From Vibrio sp. Y2-5 (GTDB lineage Bacteria; Pseudomonadota; Gammaproteobacteria; Enterobacterales; Vibrionaceae): DNA of 64,000 nt. Position numbers and translations under genes: made by a program. Each line of letters begins with the position of its first letter. Positions within the stretch are counted from its first letter, which is position 1. Below are positions 8,662 through 15,365 of this stretch, one piece after another. The notes under the pieces were generated by a model. That model had not been told where the DNA came from. It made no database searches and was given only the letters and a program-made list of their open reading frames with translations. The stretch lies in contig NZ_JACVEG010000009.1 of assembly GCF_014596725.1 (NCBI RefSeq), positions 1-64,000 on the forward strand, read 5' to 3'.

Positions 8662-10029
8662 ATGCTTGAACTTCTCATCGGGTTAGTTGTTACGATTGCT
8701 GTTGGATACCTGATCGTAAAAGGCTACAAAGCGGCTGGCGTGCTACTGACTGGTGGTCTTGTGCTACTCATTCTCACCGGTATTATTGGTCACACCGTAT
8801 TGCCTAAAAACGTTGCGTCAACGGGCAACTTGCTGACAGATTCATTAGAATACGTGAAATTTATGCTGCAAAACCGAGGCGGCGGCTTAGGCATGCAGAT
8901 CATGCTGTTGTGTGGTTTCGCCTCTTACATGACTCATATCGGTGCAAATAATGTTGTAGTGAAACAGTTTTCTAAACCACTCTCTTTTATTAAATCACCA
9001 TACATTCTGCTTGTTTCTGCATACATCGTTGCTTGTTTAATGTCTCTGGCTGTAAGCTCAGCAACAGGTCTAGGCGTGCTATTAATGGCAACGTTATTCC
9101 CGATGATGACAGCGATGGGTATCTCTCGCCCAGCAGCAGCGGCAGTATGTGCTTCACCAGCGGCAATCATTCTTTCTCCAACTTCTGGTGACGTTGTCAT
9201 TGCGGCTGAAAAATCGGGCTTGAGTCTAGATGTGTTCGCGGTACAAACCGTTCTTCCAGTGTCTATCTGTGCCATTATCGTTATGGCGATTACTGCTTAC
9301 TTCTGGAACAAATATCTGGATAAGAAAGATAACACGCCAATGGAACGTGTTGATGTATCAGAAATTGAAGTGAATGCACCGGGTTATTACTCAATTCTGC
9401 CATTCCTTCCAATTATTGGTGTCTTCCTGTTCAACGGTAAAACCATCGAAGGTCTATCTTTAGATATCTACACTATCGTTGTCGCTTCTATCTTTGTTGG
9501 TGCCTTAGTTCACTACGTATCTCGTAAGTTCAACGGTAAAGAAGCTTTAGAAGACCTAGAAGTGTGTTACGACGGTATGGCCGATGCGTTTAAAGGCGTG
9601 GTAATGCTATTAGTGGCAGCAGGCGTATTTGCGCAAGGTTTAATGTCTATCGGTGCTATTGATAACCTACTTCACCTTGCTGAAACTGCGGGTGCAGGTG
9701 GTGTGGCTCTAATGCTTATACTGACCATATTGACGGTTGCGGCTGCAATCGCAACAGGTTCAGGTAACGCACCTTTCTACGCTTTCGTAGAGCTTGCTCC
9801 GTCACTGGCTGCAAAATTGGGTCTGAACCCAGCGTTCCTAATTATCCCAATGTTACAGGCATCAAACCTAGGCCGTACTATTTCTCCGGTATCCGGTGTT
9901 ATCGTTGCGACTTCAGGTATGGCACATTTAAGCCCGTTCGAAGTAGTTAAACGTACCTTCCTGCCAGTAATGACCGGTTTAATTACCGTGATTATCGGTA
10001 CTACGGTTCTTGTTCCTATGATGGCTTAA
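8662..10029 (+). CDS. dcuC: Anaerobic C4-dicarboxylate transporter DcuC
   Basis: A 455-residue inner-membrane antiporter with about 12-14 hydrophobic segments. It resembles E. coli DcuC (about 461 residues) along its length, with diagnostic stretches CGFASYMTHIGANNVVV, SLAVSSATGLGVLLMATLFP, GSGNAPFYAFVELAP and LQASNLGRTISPVSGVIVA. DcuC exports succinate and exchanges C4-dicarboxylates during anaerobic growth. ATG 8662 is chosen because TGGAG sits seven bases upstream; an in-frame TTG at 8650 is less likely. It heads the anaerobic block that continues with napGH, and has its own terminator. Confidence 0.93.
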   Translation: MLELLIGLVVTIAVGYLIVKGYKAAGVLLTGGLVLLILTGIIGHTVLPKNVASTGNLLTDSLEYVKFMLQNRGGGLGMQIMLLCGFASYMTHIGANNVVVKQFSKPLSFIKSPYILLVSAYIVACLMSLAVSSATGLGVLLMATLFPMMTAMGISRPAAAAVCASPAAIILSPTSGDVVIAAEKSGLSLDVFAVQTVLPVSICAIIVMAITAYFWNKYLDKKDNTPMERVDVSEIEVNAPGYYSILPFLPIIGVFLFNGKTIEGLSLDIYTIVVASIFVGALVHYVSRKFNGKEALEDLEVCYDGMADAFKGVVMLLVAAGVFAQGLMSIGAIDNLLHLAETAGAGGVALMLILTILTVAAAIATGSGNAPFYAFVELAPSLAAKLGLNPAFLIIPMLQASNLGRTISPVSGVIVATSGMAHLSPFEVVKRTFLPVMTGLITVIIGTTVLVPMMA

Positions 10030-10049
10030 CATCAGCCAACCTTAACCAT

Positions 10050-10078
10050 AAAAAGGCCAGCGATTCGCTGGTCTTTTT
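10050..10078 (+). terminator. Terminator of dcuC
   Basis: A 13-base stem with one G-T wobble (AAAAAGGCCAGCG, 10050-10062, with 10066-10078) and a three-base loop, ending in TTTTT. Confidence 0.85.
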
Positions 10079-10121
10079 GTATTCCAATTCGATAGGTTTT
10101 GTCATTCATATTAGCTTTCAC

Positions 10122-10135
10122 TTGACCTGAATCAA
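10122..10135. promoter_or_regulatory. FNR-like box upstream of napG
   Basis: TTGAC-CTGA-ATCAA matches the FNR consensus TTGAT-N4-ATCAA at 9 of 10 bases. A TATAAT lies at 10197-10202, placing the box near -81, compatible with class I activation. It suggests napGH has its own anaerobic promoter independent of dcuC. Confidence 0.6.
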
Positions 10136-10233
10136 CGGAGTGTTCGTACACTACTTTGGAGGTAGCGACTAATCTTATGCACACAGATAATGTGGTTATA
10201 ATTTTAGTAGCGCGTTTTATACAAGGTTGGCGT

Positions 10234-10995
10234 ATGAAAACTTCTCGTTCCAAAATTTCCGAAAGCCGCCGCCGGTTCTTAAGAGATGCTTCCAGAACTG
10301 CCGTTGGTGTCGGCGCAGCTGCATCACTTCTCGGATTGCAATCTCTGCAAAGTCAGGCAAGAGAAACATCAGGTGTCCCTATTCGCCCGCCAGGTGCGTT
10401 GCCTGGTAATGATTTCGAGAAAGCCTGTGTGCGCTGCGGCTTATGCGTTCAGGCATGTCCATATGATACGTTGAAGTTGGCTTCTCTTCTTTCACCTGTT
10501 GCTGCGGGTACACCCTACTTCACAGCCAGACAAATACCTTGTGAAATGTGTGAAGACGTTCCTTGCGTAAAAGCCTGTCCCAGCGGTGCGTTAGATCCTG
10601 CACTGACTGACATTGATGATGCAAGAATGGGCACAGCAGTACTGATCGACCAAAAGAACTGCCTCAATTTTCAAGGCTTACGTTGTGATGTCTGTTATCG
10701 CATCTGTCCTGCTATCGATAAAGCCATCACCCTAGAAACTATCCGCAATGAAAGAACCGGATTTCACGCCAAATTTATACCGACCGTTCATGCTGATTGC
10801 TGTACAGGTTGCGGTAAGTGCGAAGAAGCTTGTGTGTTAGATGTGGCAGCAATAAAAGTGGTACCGACTGAACTTGCGCAAGGTCAGTTAGGTAAACATT
10901 ACCGCTTAGGCTGGGAAGAGCATTCTGAAGTGCGTGTCGACACCGAAGAACACGGTGGCGTTCCAATTAAACCATTTAACGGTAACCAGCTTTAG
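10234..10995 (+). CDS. napG: Ferredoxin-type protein NapG
   Basis: A 253-residue periplasmic iron-sulfur protein of the periplasmic nitrate reductase system. The N-terminus carries a twin-arginine motif (SRRRFLRDA) and a hydrophobic stretch, so it should be exported folded by Tat. Cysteine clusters for four [4Fe-4S] centres are visible: CVRCGLCVQACP, CEMCEDVPCVKACP, CDVCYRICP and CCTGCGKCEEAC. In known systems NapG receives electrons from NapH and ultimately menaquinol or ubiquinol. ATG 10234 is chosen for its AAGG ribosome site and its place just before the Tat motif. It is followed by napH with ten bases between stop and start. It sits about 4 kb from napFDABC. Confidence 0.92.
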   Translation: MKTSRSKISESRRRFLRDASRTAVGVGAAASLLGLQSLQSQARETSGVPIRPPGALPGNDFEKACVRCGLCVQACPYDTLKLASLLSPVAAGTPYFTARQIPCEMCEDVPCVKACPSGALDPALTDIDDARMGTAVLIDQKNCLNFQGLRCDVCYRICPAIDKAITLETIRNERTGFHAKFIPTVHADCCTGCGKCEEACVLDVAAIKVVPTELAQGQLGKHYRLGWEEHSEVRVDTEEHGGVPIKPFNGNQL

Positions 10996-11005
10996 GAGGT
11001 GGATG

Positions 11006-11851
11006 ATGGCTAAGCATTTGGCTAAAGACGCCGGTAAAGCGGCAATACAAAACTTAGGTTGGTGGAAAGCACATCGCTTCCTAATCCTTAGAAGACTTTC
11101 TCAACTCACGATTATTGCGCTGTTTATGGCAGGCCCGACATGGGGAGTATTCAAAGGAAACCTGTCATCAAGTACTTTATTTGATGTCATTCCATTTACC
11201 GATCCACTGTTACTGCTGCAAACCATCGCCGCTGGGCATCTTCCTGAATTCACAGCAATATTGGGCGCTCTCATTGTTGTTGGATTATATGCCATTATCG
11301 CGCCAAGAGCCTTCTGTGCTTGGGTTTGTCCGTTGAATATCGTGACTGATTTAGCCGCTTGGCTACGCAGAAAATTGAATGTAAAAGCGAGCTATTCATG
11401 GCCAAAGAGCCTACGTTATTGGCTGATTCCAGTATTGTTGATTGGTAGTGCCCTTTCAGGAAGCGCACTATGGGTATGGATTGACCCTGTTTCTGCGCTG
11501 CACCGAGGTCTGATTTTTGGTATGGGCGCGGGCTGGATGCTGATTGTACTTGTCTTCTTGCTTGATCTATTGCTCGTTGAACACGGCTGGTGTGGTCACT
11601 TATGCCCTTTAGGGGCGACCTACGGCATCATCGGGAAACAAAGCATTATTCGTGTCACCGCTACAAACAGAGACGCTTGCACTAAATGTATGGATTGTTT
11701 CAACATCTGCCCAGAGCCACAAGTTCTTAGGGAGCCATTAAAAGATGGTGATATAAGAGTTATGGATAAGGATTGCATTAGCTGCGGACGCTGCATTGAT
11801 GTGTGTTCTGAAAAGGTATTTGAGTTTAAAACTCGCTATTCGAAACAGTAG
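11006..11851 (+). CDS. napH: Quinol dehydrogenase membrane subunit NapH
   Basis: A 281-residue membrane iron-sulfur protein that oxidises quinol and passes electrons to NapG. Four membrane helices are seen, with the two conserved cytoplasmic motifs CAWVCPLN and CGHLCPLG, and two C-terminal [4Fe-4S] clusters CTKCMDCFNICP and CISCGRCIDVCS. The preceding AGGAGGT is a full Shine-Dalgarno sequence; two adjacent ATG codons (11003, 11006) follow, and 11006 has the better spacing. It is translationally close to napG. A terminator follows before narP. Confidence 0.93.
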   Translation: MAKHLAKDAGKAAIQNLGWWKAHRFLILRRLSQLTIIALFMAGPTWGVFKGNLSSSTLFDVIPFTDPLLLLQTIAAGHLPEFTAILGALIVVGLYAIIAPRAFCAWVCPLNIVTDLAAWLRRKLNVKASYSWPKSLRYWLIPVLLIGSALSGSALWVWIDPVSALHRGLIFGMGAGWMLIVLVFLLDLLLVEHGWCGHLCPLGATYGIIGKQSIIRVTATNRDACTKCMDCFNICPEPQVLREPLKDGDIRVMDKDCISCGRCIDVCSEKVFEFKTRYSKQ

Positions 11852-11907
11852 CGACTGCTCAATTGCGGACAAAAATCCATTCTTTCACTTAGGAACAAAG
11901 CACTTAG

Positions 11908-11939
11908 AAAAAAGAGGCTTAATCGCCTCTTTTTCGTTT
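11908..11939. terminator. Terminator between napH and narP
   Basis: Stem AAAAAGAGGC (11909-11918) with GCCTCTTTTT (11925-11934), A-rich before and T-rich after, between convergent genes, so usable in both directions. Confidence 0.85.
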
Positions 11940-11956
11940 TAGAAGAACAGCTATTG

Positions 11957-12589
11957 TTATCTCAATTCGCCGTAGCGTTCCAGATAAAGCACTGTTGCTG
12001 CTGTACGCGAAGGCACACGTAACTTTTTCAGCAAACTCTTCATGTGAACTTTAACTGTCGCTTCAGAAATGAACAGGTGATCCGCAATTTGCTTGTTACG
12101 GTAACCTTTCGCAACTTCCGCAAGAATTTGAGATTCACGATCTGTCAAAGAATCAAATACATCAGAGTGTGCTTGACGTTCGCGAAGATATTTAGCGACG
12201 ACGCTGCTGTAAGCTTTCTCACCAGAAGAAGCTTGTTTTAACAGTTCAATCAGTTCGTCAGGCTCAGTATCTTTTAACAAATAGCCGTCAGCTCCTGCTT
12301 TCACTAATGCTTCAATGTCTGCCGCACTGTCAGAAACCGTTAGTATAACGATGGTTGAGCTGCATCCGTCGGTACGTAGTGCCTGAAGGGTATCAAGCCC
12401 AGACATGCCCTTCATGTTCAGGTCAAGCAGGATTAAATCTGGTTCATCTTCATGGGCCAACGCGACGGCTTCAGTACCGTTACTTGCTTCGGCGATCACG
12501 TCAAAATCGTCTTCTAAGCTCAACAACTGATTAATGCCTCTGCGCATTAGCGGGTGGTCATCCACCAACATTACTCTAATCTTCGTCAA
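11957..12589 (-). CDS. narP: Nitrate/nitrite response regulator NarP
   Basis: A 210-residue response regulator. The receiver has the acidic pair Asp10/Asp11, phosphoacceptor Asp56 (DLILLDLNM), and the switch Thr and Lys. The C-terminal LuxR/NarL helix-turn-helix lies at about 145-205 (LTDRESQILAEVAKGYRNKQ). Its start overlaps the end of the sensor gene by 14 bases, implying coupled translation. Placement between napGH and napFDABC, and the NarP-type heptamer pair upstream of napF, support NarP rather than NarL. Confidence 0.92.
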   Translation of the reverse strand: MTKIRVMLVDDHPLMRRGINQLLSLEDDFDVIAEASNGTEAVALAHEDEPDLILLDLNMKGMSGLDTLQALRTDGCSSTIVILTVSDSAADIEALVKAGADGYLLKDTEPDELIELLKQASSGEKAYSSVVAKYLRERQAHSDVFDSLTDRESQILAEVAKGYRNKQIADHLFISEATVKVHMKSLLKKLRVPSRTAATVLYLERYGELR

Positions 12590-14309
12590 CGTTAATGTCC
12601 TTAGACTGTTTAAATTTCAAAGTTATTCTGCAACCGGAATTCAGAGAAGAGTTCACTGTCAATTCACCGTTTAGGCGGGCTGCTCGCTCTTGCATTATGC
12701 TTAAACCATAGTGGTTAAGTTTTGCATCGTGTTCTTCAAAACCGACACCATTATCTTCGACTACGACAACCACATCCCCGCCCAACTCATTACACTCCAC
12801 TACAATTTTTGTAGCCTCTGCGTGCTTAATAGCGTTAATGACTGCCTCTCGGATCAACTGCATTAAGTGCACCTGCTGATGTGCATTCAACTCCAGAGAA
12901 GAGAGATTATTGGTTAATTCAATTGATGCACTGGTGTGCTCTTTCAACTGATTGATCATTTCCAATAACGCACGTCCGAAATTGCCTTCTTTGATGGTTA
13001 ATCGGAACGTGGTCAGTAACTCTCGCAACTGCGTGTAAGCTCCGGATAAACCCTCATCGATATCTTTTATAATGTCTGCTGTCTTTTCACTTTGTGGCGT
13101 TTGTTCTAGCTTGTTCATGACTCGCTTAAGCAAAGAGACCTGAATTTTCAAATATGAAAGCGACTGAGCCAGAGAGTCATGCAGTTCACGTGCGATGGTC
13201 GCTCGCTCTTCCATTAGAAGTAACTGCTCTGCCTGTTTCTGTGCTTTGTTAAAGTAAACCGCTCGTGAAAGCATCTGCACAAAACTGTCGATCAGTGCTT
13301 TGTCCGGGCATGGTAAACCCGCCCGCCAGTACAATCTTCCTAACGTTTGTCCATCTACCCTAAGTGGTTGCTCGTGACAGTTGTTATTACAATTACTGTC
13401 GCAATAACCTTCATTTAAAACAATACCTTTGCCCGCCTCTTCATCTATTTCGAGGCGAACGGCATCAATACCTTCAACACTGACGATTTGTTTCAGTAAC
13501 GTCTGAAAATTCTCTTGGCTAATTCGAGAAGCCGTTAACTGTTGTGAAGACTCATAAAGCACCTGCAACGACTGATTTGCGTGTTGAAGCTTGTGGGTCT
13601 TCTCATTCACTGCATTTTCAAGACCGTGATACAGCTTACCCAACTCATTCGCCATATCATTAAATGTGCGGGTCAATATCGCCATTTCATTACGGCTGGT
13701 TGTTTTCAACTGCACATCAAAAGAGCGGTTCTGTACCTGTTCACTCGCCACAACTAAATTACGCAACGGGCCTACAACTTCTCTTCGGGTATAAATAATG
13801 ACCAACGCAGAGACCAAAAAGACACCGCCAAGACCCAAGCTCCCAACCCATGCCAACTTGATTAATTTGCTTTCAGAAAACTGTTGCAGTTTAAACACAA
13901 ACACATCAATTTGGCTGACGAAGCCCGCAACAAGATTCAAATAGTCAGCACGTTGGTCACTTTTTAAAATTGTTTTCAGCTCTTGCCAGCGAACAATGAT
14001 GTCGTTGTAATCGGACTGAATATCTTCAGGCACTGTCCAATGTTTTAACGCCTGCATAGAAGGCGAAAATAGCGAATGTTCAAAACTCTCAATGTGACGC
14101 GCATAGTCAACGGAGGAACTTTGAATATCATGCGCTAAGCGATAACTCTGCATGCGCATTGAACCAGACACGTTTACCGCTTCTGCATCATTCAAAGAAG
14201 ATGCTAACGTTATGATAGCGAAACTAATTGTTGCAAACGACATCATGACAATGCTAAACATTGCCTTGGCGATTGTGCCTATGAGCGACCTTTCAACTCT
14301 TCTAACCAA
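12576..14309 (-). CDS. narQ: Nitrate/nitrite sensor histidine kinase NarQ
   Basis: A 577-residue inner-membrane kinase that detects periplasmic nitrate or nitrite and phosphorylates NarP. It shows a first membrane helix (about 11-38), the ligand P-box (43-58, with NVSGSMRMQSYRLAHD), a second helix (about 154-173), HAMP, a central module with Cys303/307/311, and a HisKA_3 core with His377 in RELHDSLAQSLSYLK, then an ATP-binding domain ending near 570. The only in-frame start reaching the first helix is TTG 14309, with AAGGA 11 bases upstream. An ATG ten bases further upstream is out of frame by one base and would read MHK into the same protein if a single T were absent at 14308-14310. Confidence 0.9.
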   Translation of the reverse strand: MVRRVERSLIGTIAKAMFSIVMMSFATISFAIITLASSLNDAEAVNVSGSMRMQSYRLAHDIQSSSVDYARHIESFEHSLFSPSMQALKHWTVPEDIQSDYNDIIVRWQELKTILKSDQRADYLNLVAGFVSQIDVFVFKLQQFSESKLIKLAWVGSLGLGGVFLVSALVIIYTRREVVGPLRNLVVASEQVQNRSFDVQLKTTSRNEMAILTRTFNDMANELGKLYHGLENAVNEKTHKLQHANQSLQVLYESSQQLTASRISQENFQTLLKQIVSVEGIDAVRLEIDEEAGKGIVLNEGYCDSNCNNNCHEQPLRVDGQTLGRLYWRAGLPCPDKALIDSFVQMLSRAVYFNKAQKQAEQLLLMEERATIARELHDSLAQSLSYLKIQVSLLKRVMNKLEQTPQSEKTADIIKDIDEGLSGAYTQLRELLTTFRLTIKEGNFGRALLEMINQLKEHTSASIELTNNLSSLELNAHQQVHLMQLIREAVINAIKHAEATKIVVECNELGGDVVVVVEDNGVGFEEHDAKLNHYGLSIMQERAARLNGELTVNSSLNSGCRITLKFKQSKDINVDED

Positions 14310-14406
14310 ACTTGTGCATTTCCTTCATTTTGACGTTTGTCGTCTTTCTTAATATTTGAATGACAGCCAAAGACTAACAATATGTGATCACTCTCGCTGG
14401 AAATTA

Positions 14407-14420
14407 TTGATCTAAAACAA
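14407..14420. promoter_or_regulatory. FNR-like box in the narQ-napF divergent region
   Basis: TTGAT-CTAA-AACAA matches 9 of 10 conserved FNR bases. Its centre is about 71 bases upstream of the napF transcription start implied by the -10 at 14473-14478. Confidence 0.6.
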
Positions 14421-14434
14421 CGCTTACCCCCAAT

Positions 14435-14450
14435 TACCTCCTTATAGGTA
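14435..14450. promoter_or_regulatory. NarP heptamer pair (7-2-7) upstream of napF
   Basis: TACCTCC-TT-ATAGGTA is an inverted pair of NarL/NarP heptamers in the 7-2-7 arrangement that NarP requires. One base differs from TACYYMT; the second heptamer fits fully. The centre lies about 42 bases before the inferred start, as in the E. coli napF promoter, where NarP acts near -44. Confidence 0.65.
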
Positions 14451-14472
14451 TTTAAGAAAATAGCCTGAAAAC

Positions 14473-14503
14473 TACAATTTTCATATGGATATGTGAAAAT
14501 TGT
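14473..14503 (+). promoter_or_regulatory. napF -10 element overlapping a ten-base dyad
   Basis: TACAAT (14473-14478) is a good -10. It overlaps a perfect inverted repeat, ACAATTTTCA (14474-14483) and TGAAAATTGT (14494-14503), with a further partial symmetry inside (CATAT-GG-ATATG). The dyad could be an operator or a hairpin at the mRNA 5' end. Confidence 0.45.
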
Positions 14504-14561
14504 GGCTTAACATCTATGGGCTACAATTTACCTATCGCTTACTAATAATAAGGTGATTGTA

Positions 14562-15044
14562 GTGGTCGATTTAGCCAGACGTCGATTGTTCTCGCGTAAA
14601 ACTGTTGAAGACTCAGCAATAATCATGCCTTGGGTTAAATCAGCAGCTTCGTTTACTGACGATTGTACACGTTGCGGCAAATGTGTTTCTGCTTGTGAAA
14701 CCAAAGTCATTATTAATGGTGACGGTGGTTTTCCAACTGTCGATTTTACTCAAGGCGAATGTACATTTTGTTATCAATGTGCCGATGTTTGCCCTGAGCC
14801 TATCTTCCTTCCACAGTCCAGTTCACCTTGGCAGATTAAAGCGAATATCAAACAAAATTGTTTGGCGTATCAAAACGTTGAATGTCGTAGCTGTGGTGAG
14901 TCCTGTGACACCATGGCCATTCAGTTTAAGTTGCAGTTAAACAAAGTTGCACAACCAGTCATCAACTTTGATGACTGCAGTGGTTGCGGAGCATGTGTTT
15001 CAGTATGCCCAACAGCAGCTATTCATGTAAGCAATGCAATATAA
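14562..15044 (+). CDS. napF: Ferredoxin-type protein NapF
   Basis: A 160-residue cytoplasmic iron-sulfur protein that assists maturation of NapA. Four cysteine groups are seen: CTRCGKCVSAC, CTFCYQCADVCP, CRSCGESC and CSGCGACVSVCP, covering the usual three to four [4Fe-4S] clusters. The N-terminal VDLARRRLFSR matches the conserved NapF start and contains an arginine-rich patch for NapA contact. GTG 14562 is chosen because AAGGTGA ends five bases upstream; a GTG nine bases earlier overlaps that ribosome site. It is first in napFDABC plus a small membrane gene. Confidence 0.92.
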   Translation: MVDLARRRLFSRKTVEDSAIIMPWVKSAASFTDDCTRCGKCVSACETKVIINGDGGFPTVDFTQGECTFCYQCADVCPEPIFLPQSSSPWQIKANIKQNCLAYQNVECRSCGESCDTMAIQFKLQLNKVAQPVINFDDCSGCGACVSVCPTAAIHVSNAI

Positions 15045-15059
15045 AAATGAGAGTAATGT

Positions 15060-15365
15060 ATGTCACTGAATGAAGTGCACATTTCAAGTTTGGTGGTTCA
15101 TGTGCTTCCACAGCACATTGAATCAATAAAGGCTCAAATCGAAGAGTTCGAGAATGCAGAAGTCTACGGTGACAGCCCTGAAGGTAAAATTGTGGTGGTT
15201 CTAGAAACTGAGAACCAAGGTTTTATTACCGACACAATTGATGCCATCAACAATTTACCTAACGTGCTAAGTACTGTTTTGGTTTATCACCAAATCGAAA
15301 CAGATTTAGAGCAGTTGGACGAAGACACTGGAATTCAACAATCCCAAACAGAGGATGAAGTATGA
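15060..15365 (+). CDS. napD: NapA signal-peptide-binding chaperone NapD
   Basis: A 101-residue cytoplasmic protein of the NapD family that binds the Tat signal of NapA until cofactor insertion is complete. Length, the opening MSLNEVHISSLVVHVLP and the ferredoxin-like fold pattern with GKIVVVLETE match the family. It follows napF by 15 bases and overlaps napA by four bases (ATGA), indicating translational coupling with its client. Confidence 0.92.
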   Translation: MSLNEVHISSLVVHVLPQHIESIKAQIEEFENAEVYGDSPEGKIVVVLETENQGFITDTIDAINNLPNVLSTVLVYHQIETDLEQLDEDTGIQQSQTEDEV

